Below are positions 8,577-17,211 of a DNA stretch of 64,000 bases, piece after piece (positions within the stretch are counted from its first letter, which is position 1; every line of letters starts with the position of its first letter). Origin of the DNA: Caballeronia hypogeia (GTDB lineage Bacteria > Pseudomonadota > Gammaproteobacteria > Burkholderiales > Burkholderiaceae); NCBI RefSeq assembly GCF_001544875.2, contig NZ_FCOA02000016.1, forward strand, positions 62,001 through 126,000, given 5' to 3'. The notes under the pieces are model-generated. The model made no database searches. It was not told where the DNA came from and was given only the letters and a program-made list of their open reading frames with translations. Both the position numbers and the translations under genes were made by a program.

Positions 8577-9986
8577 TTACTCGCTCTCCTTCGGTGCCGG
8601 GACGTAGAGGATGTTCAGGTCGCACAGGTTCGTTCCCGTGTTGCCCGTGAAAACGGCGGAGCCGATGGAGGAGAGCGCTTCGTAACAACTGTGTTCGCGG
8701 AGGGCCTGAAAGAGACTGACGCCCTTGGCGGCGGCAGCCTTGAAGCTGCTCGAATCCGTGATGCCGCCCGCCACTTTCGCCGTGCCGTCCGTGCCTTCGC
8801 TATCGATCGACAGCAGGCACGCGCCTTTCGTCTTCTCCGCCGCGATGGCGAAACCTACGGTCATCTCCTGACCCGGACCGCCATGTCCTTTGATGGCGCT
8901 GTTATCGCTGATATGCGTCGTCACTTCTCCCGAACTCAGCAGCACGCAAGGCGGCTTGATGGGATTGCCGTACGTCTGGATTTCGCGCGCGATGGAAGCG
9001 AAGAAAGTGCCCACATCGCGGCTTTCGCCTTCCAGAAACGACGACACGATCATCGCCGGGATGCCCATGTCCTCGCAGATCTCCCTGGCGTAAATGCAGG
9101 AATCCGGAAGCGTGTTGAGCAGGAAATAGGTGTTGTCGGGAAACGCCTTGGGCGTCTCCGCTTCAGGACCGGCGTGCATCAGATAGTCGACGACGCTCCT
9201 GGGCAAACGGTCCGCCACATTGCGATTGATGATCGTCGCGCGAGCGTCGTCGAGCGTCGTCATGTCGGGGCCGATCGGCGTGCTCTTATAGGCCGCGTAG
9301 GGCACGGCGATGTCGCCCGTGGCGGGAGACCCCACTGCGTCGCTGATGCCGAAACCGATCAACTCCGCGCCGACCGCCTGAATGCGCTTCGCCAGCATGC
9401 CGCCGTTGAGGGCCGAAATATGCCGGCGCACGGCGTTGATCTCGTAGATGCCCGCGCCCGACTTGAGCAGCACATCGGTCGTGTCGATCTCGTCCTGCAG
9501 CGAGATGCCTTCGATCGGACACGACATGAGCGCCGAGCTGCCGCCGCTGATGACCGCAATGAAAAGATCGTCCGGCCCCGCCTGATCCACGAGTTCAATG
9601 ATCTTTTTCGACGCGCGATGACCTTCGTCGTTCGGCAACGGATGACCGCCGACGAACACTTCGGTCTTGTTGAAGCGATCCGATTCCTCGTGAATCTTCA
9701 CGATGGCGATGCCGTAGGTCAGACGATCGCCCAGCACGTGATCGACCGCCATCGCCATGTGGTTGCAGGCCTTGCCGGCGCCGATGAGATAAACGTTGCG
9801 CTTCTTCGACAGATCCCACGAGCGCGTGCCGATGTGCAACGTTTCGCCATCGAGACGCATGATGCCTTGAATGCGTCGGTAGCTGTCCAGACGCTCGAGC
9901 GTGCGATCGGCGATCTCGAGCACGATTCGGCGTGAGTCAATCTCGCCGTGCGAAAGAATCTCTGTGGAGTTTCGTATCTTCTTCAT
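8577..9986 (-). CDS. Glycerate 2-kinase type, DUF4147/MOFRL family
   Basis: 469-residue class II glycerate kinase. The N-terminal DUF4147 domain has GAGKACNHMA and the glycine-rich VISGGSSALMSCP. The C-terminal MOFRL domain has SLDSEGTDGTAKVAGG-type residues near the end (seen as SIDSEGTDGTAKVAGG). Members phosphorylate glycerate, usually giving 2-phosphoglycerate, the substrate of enolase. It is the first gene of the minus-strand operon and its stop codon touches the start of the enolase-like gene. The MocR regulator starts 166 bases away in the opposite direction, suggesting direct control. Confidence 0.87.
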   Translation of the reverse strand: MKKIRNSTEILSHGEIDSRRIVLEIADRTLERLDSYRRIQGIMRLDGETLHIGTRSWDLSKKRNVYLIGAGKACNHMAMAVDHVLGDRLTYGIAIVKIHEESDRFNKTEVFVGGHPLPNDEGHRASKKIIELVDQAGPDDLFIAVISGGSSALMSCPIEGISLQDEIDTTDVLLKSGAGIYEINAVRRHISALNGGMLAKRIQAVGAELIGFGISDAVGSPATGDIAVPYAAYKSTPIGPDMTTLDDARATIINRNVADRLPRSVVDYLMHAGPEAETPKAFPDNTYFLLNTLPDSCIYAREICEDMGIPAMIVSSFLEGESRDVGTFFASIAREIQTYGNPIKPPCVLLSSGEVTTHISDNSAIKGHGGPGQEMTVGFAIAAEKTKGACLLSIDSEGTDGTAKVAGGITDSSSFKAAAAKGVSLFQALREHSCYEALSSIGSAVFTGNTGTNLCDLNILYVPAPKESE

Positions 9987-10152
9987 ATGGGTATCTGTGA
10001 GGGGAGTCTTCTCGCCAAATTCGTGTGGCGATAACGTGAGTGCAATTTAGGCAAACACCCTGCACAGAGACATGTACACTTTCCTTAGCGCGCGGATCGC
10101 TGTACAGGCCGTGCGACCTGCACACCTCTTCCTTTATTCTTCGAGCTTTTGC
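9987..10152. promoter_or_regulatory. Divergent promoter region, kinase operon / MocR regulator
   Basis: 166-base gap between divergent starts. It contains the perfect palindrome CTGTACAG at 10100-10107 and related half-sites (ATGTACAC near 10073, CTGCACAG near 10060). Recurrent GTAC-containing sites between divergent genes are a typical MocR-type regulator arrangement. The binding protein is inferred. Confidence 0.45.
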
Positions 10153-11559
10153 ATGAAGCCCGTTCTATCGCTGGATGCCGGTTCCGAAACCTCCCTCACC
10201 ATGCAGATCGTGGCGGGCATCATTCGGGAAGTCGAAGAGAAGCGCTGGAGGCCCGGCGCACGCGTGCCGAGTATTCGCGCGTTCGCGAGCGCGCATGGCG
10301 TATCGACCTTCACGGTGGTGGAGGCATACGACCGCCTGGTTGCGCAAGGCGTGCTGGTCGCACGGCGGGGGGCTGGTTTTTATGTGTCGGACAGGCGCTT
10401 TGCCTCGCCGCGGAAGGCGGCGGAAAAGCTCGACGAGAAAGTCACCAATGGATGGCTGGTCCGGAATTTTCTCGGCGCAAACGAGGGGGCGATTCACGCG
10501 GGCGCTGGCTGGCTCCCGGAAACCTGGTTCGACAGCGAGGGGATCGCGCGTGCGCTCAGGCAGCTTGCGTCACATCCCGAACATCTTCTGGGCTACGGCG
10601 ATGCCCGCGGTTTCGACCGGCTGCGCGAACAGATCGTGCGGCAACTGGCCGAGTACGAAATAGAAACCGATGTCGCCGGTGTCATGACCACTCTCGGCGC
10701 GAATCAGGCGCTCGATCTGGTGATACGGCAATTTACGCAGCCGGGCGATGTCGTCATGGTGGATGAGCCTTGCTACAGCGATCTGCTGGTCGCGCTGCGG
10801 ATGCGCGACGTCGAAACCATCGGCATACCGATGACGCCCGCCGGCCCGGACGTTGCCGCCATGGAGGCGGCTCTCGCCACGAACCGACCGAAGCTCTACT
10901 TCACGAACAGCCGTCTGCATAACCCGACTGGCGCCAGCTACAGCTCGGCGGCCGCCTACAAAGTGCTGAAAGTAGCCGAACGCCACAATTGCCTGATCGT
11001 CGAGGACGACGTTTCCGCCGATCTCGTGCAAGGCGCGCACTTCACGCTGGCGTCGATGGCTCAACTGAAAAATGTGATTTACGTCGGCAGTTTCTCGAAG
11101 ACCATAGGCGCGGGCTTGCGCGTCGGTTTTGTTGTCGCCGATCACGATGTTCTCGAGGGCCTGCTCTATCAGAAGCTGGTGTCTGGCATGTCCACCCCGA
11201 CCGTTACCGAGCGTCTCGTCAGCGCGATCCTTTCGGAAGGGCACTATCGCAAACAGACCGAGCAGTTGCGGGACCGTCTTGCAGCCGCCCAGGAGAAGAC
11301 TTGCCGCCGGCTCGAAGCGAGCGGCTTCGAGGTATTTTGCGAGCCTCGCTCCGGAATGTTCGTTTGGGCGAAGGCGGGCGGCGGCGTGGGCGGGGACTCG
11401 TCACGCCTCGCCGAACTGGCTTTGAAAGAACGGATCCTGCTCGCCCCGGGCCACCTCTTCTTTGCAGGCCGCGTAAAGACCGGATGGCTCCGGTTCAACG
11501 TCGCGCATTGCAACTTCGATCGTTTGTTCAACTTTCTCGCGAACTCTGCGGACCGCTGA
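10153..11559 (+). CDS. MocR/PdxR-type transcriptional regulator (GntR wHTH + aminotransferase fold)
   Basis: 468 residues: an N-terminal GntR winged helix (about residues 15-80, RVPSIRAFASAHGVSTFTVVEAYDRL), then a fold-type-I aminotransferase-like domain. The PLP-lysine motif SFSKTIGAGLRVGF and the upstream DDVSADL segment are intact, so it probably binds pyridoxal phosphate or a PLP-amino-acid adduct as effector. An ATG at 10072 is in frame, but the ATG at 10153 starts immediately before the wHTH. It is divergent from the glycerate kinase/enolase-like/OCD-like operon and is its likely regulator. A PLP-sensing regulator supports an amino acid as the inducing compound. Confidence 0.9.
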   Translation: MKPVLSLDAGSETSLTMQIVAGIIREVEEKRWRPGARVPSIRAFASAHGVSTFTVVEAYDRLVAQGVLVARRGAGFYVSDRRFASPRKAAEKLDEKVTNGWLVRNFLGANEGAIHAGAGWLPETWFDSEGIARALRQLASHPEHLLGYGDARGFDRLREQIVRQLAEYEIETDVAGVMTTLGANQALDLVIRQFTQPGDVVMVDEPCYSDLLVALRMRDVETIGIPMTPAGPDVAAMEAALATNRPKLYFTNSRLHNPTGASYSSAAAYKVLKVAERHNCLIVEDDVSADLVQGAHFTLASMAQLKNVIYVGSFSKTIGAGLRVGFVVADHDVLEGLLYQKLVSGMSTPTVTERLVSAILSEGHYRKQTEQLRDRLAAAQEKTCRRLEASGFEVFCEPRSGMFVWAKAGGGVGGDSSRLAELALKERILLAPGHLFFAGRVKTGWLRFNVAHCNFDRLFNFLANSADR

Positions 11560-11931
11560 CGCTCGGGCGTACCGTCTTTCCAGGTGTGCAGCTTCATTCG
11601 CCTATACAGATAGGGCGACGTGTGCATGTCGCTCGCTATTTTGGCAGGTGAGCATGCAATCGAGACACGACGATGACGATGACGATGACGAACTCGCGCG
11701 TGCTGGCTCATCCTGAAACAAACGGTAGCAAGGATCGCTCATGATGCCTTGGCTGAAGGCAATACTGGGTCGCTGCGCGGAGCGTCCTCGTGAAGCGTCC
11801 TCGACCACTTCGGTGATGTCGGCGACTCCGCTCGGCTTCGCCGTCACCGCTCATTACGACTCCAGTGCGAAGCCTTCGACACCCTCGAAACGAGCCTGGG
11901 ATCAGAGACGACGATAAGCCTGTTTCACAGC
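11560..11931. other. Intergenic region between MocR and GntR genes
   Basis: Contains a short GAC-GAT microsatellite at 11668-11691 (about four hexamer units) and a 58-codon candidate reading frame at 11741-11917. No recognisable conserved gene otherwise. Confidence 0.5.
11741..11917 (+). CDS. Possible 58-residue small protein
   Basis: ATG-ATG start preceded by AAGGA at a good spacing. It ends in a basic tail (KRAWDQRRR) and G/C third positions are fairly frequent. No family recognised. The alternative is that it is chance coding in a G+C-rich spacer. Confidence 0.3.
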   Translation: MMPWLKAILGRCAERPREASSTTSVMSATPLGFAVTAHYDSSAKPSTPSKRAWDQRRR

Positions 11932-12639
11932 CTAATCATCGAACAGTCGTGCGATCCCACTTCTGATATGCGACACCATCGCTTGCCGCGCTCTTTCCGG
12001 GTCGCGCCTTGCGATGGCTTTGTCGATCAACAAATGTGCCTCTCGAATGTCGCGCACGCGACGGACTCTCGGCTGTGACGAAAGCTCGCGGATGACGCGC
12101 GTCGCCATGCGGCGCTGATCGCGGATCGCCGCCATGGTCATCGAATAGAATCTGTTGCCGCTCGCTTTGGCGACGGCTTCATGAAACGCGATGTCTTCCT
12201 CGATGCTCTCCGTTCCGCGATTGATCGCCAGCTCGAGGATGCGCCGACGCGTGGTGATTTCGTCCCTCAACGCCTGATCCTCGCTGAGCGCGGCCCAGGC
12301 CGCGCATTCCCCTTCTATCACGCAGCGAAACTCCAAAAACGCGCGCACCTCCTCCACGCTCTGAATCGGCCCGCACGGCGCGCTGCGCAAGTGCGGCTGC
12401 CCGACGTAGTTTCCTGCGCCTTTGCGCGACAGCACCCAGCCTTCCGAGCGAAGGCGCGCCAGCGCCTGACGTACGACCGGCCGTGACACGCCGAGCATTT
12501 CCGCCATAGGGTTTTCACCGGGTAGCTTGTCGTCGGGCATGAGCCGGCTGCGATCGATGAAAGCCAGAATGCCTTGATACGCGGCGTCTGTGAGGGGGGA
12601 ACGGTCATGACGGTCAGCATCGAAGAATGACGAGTGCAT
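11932..12639 (-). CDS. GntR family regulator, FadR/FCD subfamily
   Basis: 235 residues. The N-terminal winged helix includes LPGENPMAEMLGVSRPVVRQALARLRSEGWV, and an all-helical FCD effector domain follows with the metal-site-type motif DIAFHEAVAKASGN. The start is the ATG at 12639; an upstream in-frame extension runs through the operator and is not needed. A perfect palindrome lies immediately upstream. It is divergent from the dehydratase gene and probably represses the 12.7-17.0 kb cluster in the absence of an acid sugar. Confidence 0.9.
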   Translation of the reverse strand: MHSSFFDADRHDRSPLTDAAYQGILAFIDRSRLMPDDKLPGENPMAEMLGVSRPVVRQALARLRSEGWVLSRKGAGNYVGQPHLRSAPCGPIQSVEEVRAFLEFRCVIEGECAAWAALSEDQALRDEITTRRRILELAINRGTESIEEDIAFHEAVAKASGNRFYSMTMAAIRDQRRMATRVIRELSSQPRVRRVRDIREAHLLIDKAIARRDPERARQAMVSHIRSGIARLFDD

Positions 12640-12644
12640 CTTAA

Positions 12645-12659
12645 ACCTGTAATACAGGT
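12645..12659. promoter_or_regulatory. GntR-type operator ACCTGTA-A-TACAGGT
   Basis: Perfect 7-bp inverted repeat around one base, five bases upstream of the gntR start and 62 bases upstream of the divergent dehydratase start. Its size and symmetry match FadR-subfamily operators, so autoregulation plus control of the divergent operon is likely. Confidence 0.7.
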
Positions 12660-12721
12660 GAGTCGATTCTTTGACGATGCCGAATCGCGGCCTCACTTCG
12701 TCAACGGTCTTCAACACTGCC

Positions 12722-13927
12722 ATGTCCAGAATCACGAAGCTGCGCACGATCCGCATTGCCGAAAGGCCGAACGTCATTTGGGTCGAAGTCGAAACCGACG
12801 AAGGGTTGATGGGCCTCGGCGAAACCTTTCGTGGCGCGCAGGCCGTGGAAGCAGTCATCCACGAGCAAGTGGCGCCGCAGATTCTCGGTCGCGATTCGCG
12901 TCAGGTCGAAGCGATCTCACGACAGTTGCATACGCCGTATGTCGAATTTCAGGGCGCTAGCGCGGAGATTCGCGCGGCGAGCGCCGTCGATATCGCCCTC
13001 TGGGACATCAACGGAAAGCGTCACGGTATTCCCGTGCACGAAGCGATGGGCGGCGCGAACCGGCTCGAGATTCAGGCCTATAACACCTGTGCGGGCTACT
13101 CGTACAACAGCAACGACGTATCGCGCCGCGTGATTGGCAGCAACGATGCCGCGCAAGGTCCCTACGACGATCAGATCGCTTTCAATCAGGACGCGGGACG
13201 TCTTGCGATGAGTCTGCTCGAAGAGGGCTATCGCGCCATGAAAATCTGGCCGTTCGATGTGTTCGCGGCATCCACCGGCGGTCAGACGCTTTCGCTCGCG
13301 GACCTGAAGAAGGGCCTCGAACCGTTCAGGAAGATCCGTCAGGCCGTGGGCGACGACATCGAAGTGATGTGCGAACTGCATAGCCTGTGGGGCGCATTGC
13401 CCGCCGAGCGCATTTGCCGCGCGCTCGAAGACTACGGCGTGTTCTGGGTCGAAGACCCGATCAACAAGATGCACGATGTCGAGGCGCTCGCCGATCTGCG
13501 TTCGCGCGTGCGGGTGCCCATTTGCGGCAGCGAAACACTCTCAGGCAGCACGCAGTTCCGCGAGTTGATGGCAGCAGATGCCGTCGACGTCGTCATGCTG
13601 GATATCGCGTGGTGCGGCGGCCTGACGGAAGCACGCAAGATCGCGGCGATCGCGGAGTCGCATCGCCGGGCGCTCGCGCCGCACGACTGCACCGGGCCCA
13701 TCACGCTGATGGCGGGTCTGCATCTCGCGCTGCATGCATCGACGGCGATCTATCAGGAAGTGGTGCGCGCGACGCTTTCCACCTGGTATCGCGATCTCGT
13801 CACCGAGCTTCCCGTCATAGAGCGTGGCATGGTCAAGGCGCCGGTGCTTCCGGGTCTCGGCACGGCTCTGCGTCCGGAAGTGAAGCTTCGCCCCGATGTC
13901 ATTCTGCGCGAATCCCTTCAATCCTAA
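12722..13927 (+). CDS. Mandelate racemase / muconate lactonizing enzyme family dehydratase
   Basis: 401-residue enolase-superfamily protein. Visible motifs are YRAMKIWPFD (barrel Lys region), VMCELHSLW, WVEDPI and CGSETLSG (metal-ligand strands), and APHDCTGP, a His-containing general-acid/base loop typical of acid-sugar dehydratases. It probably dehydrates an aldonate or aldarate to a 2-keto-3-deoxy acid. The ATG at 12722 gives the usual N-terminus (SRITKLRTI). It is first in an operon with an RraA-like protein, an MFS permease and a 2-hydroxyacid dehydrogenase. The exact sugar acid cannot be read from the sequence. Confidence 0.88.
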   Translation: MSRITKLRTIRIAERPNVIWVEVETDEGLMGLGETFRGAQAVEAVIHEQVAPQILGRDSRQVEAISRQLHTPYVEFQGASAEIRAASAVDIALWDINGKRHGIPVHEAMGGANRLEIQAYNTCAGYSYNSNDVSRRVIGSNDAAQGPYDDQIAFNQDAGRLAMSLLEEGYRAMKIWPFDVFAASTGGQTLSLADLKKGLEPFRKIRQAVGDDIEVMCELHSLWGALPAERICRALEDYGVFWVEDPINKMHDVEALADLRSRVRVPICGSETLSGSTQFRELMAADAVDVVMLDIAWCGGLTEARKIAAIAESHRRALAPHDCTGPITLMAGLHLALHASTAIYQEVVRATLSTWYRDLVTELPVIERGMVKAPVLPGLGTALRPEVKLRPDVILRESLQS

Positions 13928-13950
13928 TTGCATAGAAAGACGTTATCAGC

Positions 13951-14670
13951 ATGTCGATTCTGACTTCCGCATTTCGCGCGCAACTCGAAAAGATCAGCAC
14001 GGCCACGCTTGCCACCGCGCTTTATAAGCGTGGTCTGCGCCAGCAGGTGATTCAGGGCGTGACGCCGCTCGCGCGTCTTGACAAGAGCATGGTCGGCGAG
14101 GCGTTCACGCTGCGCTATATCCCGGCGCGCGAAGACCGCAACGGACTGGAAGTTTTCCGGAACCCGGAGCATCCGCAGCACAAAGCCGTCGAAACATGCC
14201 CGGCGGGCGCGGTGCTCGTGATGGATAGCCGTAACGATCCGCGTGCGGCATCTGCCGGCGGAATCCTCGTGACGCGTCTGATGCAGCGTGGCGTGGCGGG
14301 CGTCGTGACCGACGGTGGCTTCCGCGATTCCGACGATATCGCGCGCCTCGCTATGCCTGCGTTTCACACCCGTCCGTCGGCGCCGACGAATCTGACCTTG
14401 CACGAGGCGCTGGATATCAACGTACCGGTCGGCTGCGGCGGTGCAGCGGTGTTTCCCGGCGACGTCATCGTTGGCGATAACGATGGCGTCATCGTCATTC
14501 CGGCGCATCTTGTCGAGGAGGTTACGACGGAAGCCACGGAGATGACCGCTTTCGAAGACTTCGTGATGAAGCGTGTGAACGCGGGCGAAACCATCTTCGG
14601 GCTGTATCCGGCGACAAAGCCGGAAACGCTCGACAAGTTCGCCACATGGCGGAGCCAGAACGGGCGCTAA
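13951..14670 (+). CDS. RraA family protein (class II aldolase-like; keto-acid aldolase)
   Basis: 239 residues with the family signatures VTDGGFRDSDDI and PGDVIVGDNDGVIVIP. RraA-fold proteins in sugar-acid operons are often 4-hydroxy-4-methyl-2-oxoglutarate/keto-3-deoxy-acid aldolases or decarboxylases that use a divalent metal, rather than RNase E inhibitors. It lies 23 bases after the dehydratase gene and 29 bases before the transporter gene, so it would cleave the dehydratase product to pyruvate plus an aldehyde. The function is inferred from context. Confidence 0.85.
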   Translation: MSILTSAFRAQLEKISTATLATALYKRGLRQQVIQGVTPLARLDKSMVGEAFTLRYIPAREDRNGLEVFRNPEHPQHKAVETCPAGAVLVMDSRNDPRAASAGGILVTRLMQRGVAGVVTDGGFRDSDDIARLAMPAFHTRPSAPTNLTLHEALDINVPVGCGGAAVFPGDVIVGDNDGVIVIPAHLVEEVTTEATEMTAFEDFVMKRVNAGETIFGLYPATKPETLDKFATWRSQNGR

Positions 14671-14699
14671 AACGCTGCCGTTCAACCAAGGGGACAACG

Positions 14700-16076
14700 A
14701 TGCAAATCAGACAGGATGGCAGGCCGACCAAGGTCCGCTACTGGATTCTCGCCGTGCTGTTCATCGTGACGGCGCTGAACTACGCGGACCGCGCGACGCT
14801 GTCGATTGCGGGTACGGCCGTAGCCAAAGAGTTCGATATCGGCCCCGTCGGAATGGGATATCTGTTCTCCGCATTCGGATGGAGTTACGTGCTCGGCCAG
14901 ATTCCCGCAGGGTGGCTGCTCGATCGATTCGGCTCCAAGCTGATCTACGGCCTGAGCCTGCTGTCCTGGTCGATGTTCACGATGCTGCAGGCGAGCGTCG
15001 GCGTATTTCATCCGGCTTATGCGTTCGTGGCACTGTTCGTCATCCGCTTCTTTCTGGGTCTCGTGGAATCGGCCGCATTTCCGGCCAACAACCGGATCGT
15101 GGCCGCATGGTTTCCGGCGGCCGAGCGGGGCGCGGCGACATCGATTTTCAACTCTGCGCAGTATGTGGCCGTTGCGTTCTTCGGCCCGCTGATGGGACTG
15201 GTCGCCGCGCACTGGGGATGGCAGTACATCTTCGTCGGCATGGGTGCGCTCGGCATCCTCATCGCACTGGTGTGGCCGAAGGTGATCCATGATCCGAAGC
15301 GCGATCCGCGTATCAATCGCGCGGAGTTCGATCAGATCACGCAAGGCGGCGCGCTGACCGATCTCGACAGCGTGAAGCCCACGCGTGAACAGCGCCCGAA
15401 TCCGCGCGCGTTGCGAAAAGTCTTGAGCAATCGAATTTTCGTGGCCGCTTACATCGGCCAATACGCGATCGCGGCGCTCACTTACTTCTTCATCACCTGG
15501 TTCCCGATGTATCTGATGCACGAACGCGGCATGCCCGTCGCGAAGGTCGGCTTCGTCGCGGCCATTCCGGCAATCTGCGGCTTTGCCGGCGGTCTCGCGT
15601 GCGGATTCCTTTCCGATACGTTCATGCGTCACGGCAAGTCCATCTCGTTTGCGAGAAAGACGCCGTTCATCGTCGGCATGTTGCTGGCCGCGACCATGGT
15701 CGGTTGCAACTTCGCGACCGAGGAGTGGCAGATCGTCGCGATCATGGCGCTTGCTTTCTTCGGTAAAGGGCTTGCGGCAATCGGCTGGGCCGTGGTCTCC
15801 GATACCGCGCCGAAGCAGATCACGGGGCTCGCGGGCGGCGTGTTCAATGCGATCGGCAACATCGGCGGAATCGTGACGCCGATCGTGAGCGGCTACATCA
15901 TCGCGTCGACCGGATCGTATGCGGGTGTGCTCGTGTTCGTCGCGGCACACGCGATCATTTCGGCTGGCGCTTACGCGTTCCTGATGGGGCCGATTCACCG
16001 CCTTGATCTGGGTGTCGAAGATATGGAGTCGCGCACGACAAATGCAATGTCATCCAAGGAAAGGAGTGCCGTTTGA
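14700..16076 (+). CDS. MFS transporter, anion:cation symporter (ACS) type
   Basis: 458-residue inner-membrane protein with the ACS-family opening ALNYADRATLSIAG and about 12 hydrophobic segments. The family imports sugar acids such as glucarate, galactonate and hexuronates. AAGGGG lies just upstream of the ATG at 14700. Its stop overlaps the start of the next gene (TTGA), so the two are translationally coupled. It is probably the uptake system for the dehydratase substrate. Confidence 0.9.
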   Translation: MQIRQDGRPTKVRYWILAVLFIVTALNYADRATLSIAGTAVAKEFDIGPVGMGYLFSAFGWSYVLGQIPAGWLLDRFGSKLIYGLSLLSWSMFTMLQASVGVFHPAYAFVALFVIRFFLGLVESAAFPANNRIVAAWFPAAERGAATSIFNSAQYVAVAFFGPLMGLVAAHWGWQYIFVGMGALGILIALVWPKVIHDPKRDPRINRAEFDQITQGGALTDLDSVKPTREQRPNPRALRKVLSNRIFVAAYIGQYAIAALTYFFITWFPMYLMHERGMPVAKVGFVAAIPAICGFAGGLACGFLSDTFMRHGKSISFARKTPFIVGMLLAATMVGCNFATEEWQIVAIMALAFFGKGLAAIGWAVVSDTAPKQITGLAGGVFNAIGNIGGIVTPIVSGYIIASTGSYAGVLVFVAAHAIISAGAYAFLMGPIHRLDLGVEDMESRTTNAMSSKERSAV

Positions 16077-17020
16077 AAGTTCTCACACTGAGACAGCACA
16101 GTCCGCATGCGTCATTGCTGGGCGAATTGCTAGGACCTGACTTCGAGGTTCGCGGCGTGGCTGACGTGAAGAAAGATTCGCTCGATGCCGACGTGCTCGT
16201 GACGACGCATCTCTCGCCGGACGAAGCATCCGCGGCGACGGCGAAACTGGTGCACGTGCCCGGCGCGGGTTATGAAGGCGTCGCGTGGAATAGTCTGCCG
16301 GATGGATGCATCGGCGCGAATGTCTTCTGTCACGAGGTGCCCATTGCCGAATATGTGCTGCACGCCGCGCTGTCGCGTGTATTCGCGCAACATCGGCCGG
16401 GCGCATTGAGCGATAAGACATGGCCGCGCGCCTATTTGCAGCGCGAGTTTCGCGGTGAGCTTTACGGCGCGCGCATGACGATCGTCGGCACCGGGCACAT
16501 CGGGCAAGAAGTGGCGAAGCGCGCGCAGGCGTTCGGCGTCGCGACGACCGGCATCAATCGCAGTGGACGTGCAGCAGCGCATTTCGATACGACGGCGCCG
16601 ATCGAACGCATCGACGAATTCCTGGCGCAGACGGACATTCTGGTGCTGTGCTGCCCGCTGGACGATACGACGCGTCATCTCTTCGATCGAGAGCGGCTCG
16701 CCCGATTGCCGTCGACGTCTCTTCTCATCAATGTGGCGCGCGGCGGAGTGATCGAGGAGCAGGCCTTGTATGAAGCGTTGCGTGACCAGCGCATCGGCGC
16801 GGCTGTACTCGACGTCTGGTACCAGTATCCAAAGACGGTCGACGATGACATGGCGCCCTCGCGCTATCCGTTTGCCGAGCTTCCGAATGTCTCGATGACG
16901 CCGCATATCTCCGGCTGGAGCCGAGGCTTGCTCGATCGTCGCTATCGAGAGATTGCCGAGAATATCAGACGTCTTAAGCAGGGCGACGCACTGGCTAATG
17001 TGATCTGGCCGAAAAGATAG
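16073..17020 (+). CDS. D-isomer-specific 2-hydroxyacid dehydrogenase
   Basis: 315-residue NAD(P)-dependent dehydrogenase. It starts with a TTG codon that overlaps the upstream stop (TTGA), supported by AAGGAG just upstream. It has the nucleotide motif GTGHIG, the catalytic Arg region NVARGGVIEE and the catalytic His in MTPHISGWS. The segment that usually carries the catalytic Glu (DVFxxEP) reads DVWYQYP, with Gln or Tyr there, which resembles the formate-dehydrogenase-like branch more than phosphoglycerate dehydrogenase. It would interconvert a keto and a hydroxy acid at the end of the acid-sugar pathway. Confidence 0.85.
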   Translation: MKVLTLRQHSPHASLLGELLGPDFEVRGVADVKKDSLDADVLVTTHLSPDEASAATAKLVHVPGAGYEGVAWNSLPDGCIGANVFCHEVPIAEYVLHAALSRVFAQHRPGALSDKTWPRAYLQREFRGELYGARMTIVGTGHIGQEVAKRAQAFGVATTGINRSGRAAAHFDTTAPIERIDEFLAQTDILVLCCPLDDTTRHLFDRERLARLPSTSLLINVARGGVIEEQALYEALRDQRIGAAVLDVWYQYPKTVDDDMAPSRYPFAELPNVSMTPHISGWSRGLLDRRYREIAENIRRLKQGDALANVIWPKR

Positions 17021-17211
17021 ACTGCGCTATTTTCCGCTTCATTGGATACTTCTAGTTTCGGTATCACGATGTCGGTGTTTGGGCGGTGCATTGATTTCGC
17101 AGTTACTGACACCGAACGCCAGGAAGCGACATTCAATGGCCACGAACCGATGTGGCCACCGGCGCTGGCGCATGGGTGATGCGGCCCAACGTTATCTCAA
17201 CCCAATGGCCA

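Noticed and set aside
7278-9935. An 885-codon open frame on the plus strand.
   Set aside because: Shadow of the enolase-like and glycerate kinase genes, both clear by motif; the frame is rich in Arg, His and Asp with no family.
11668-11691. Short GAC-GAT repeat, considered as CRISPR or operator.
   Set aside because: Only about four contiguous hexamers and no spacers: a microsatellite, not an array. The apparent poly-Ser minus-strand frame is its translation.
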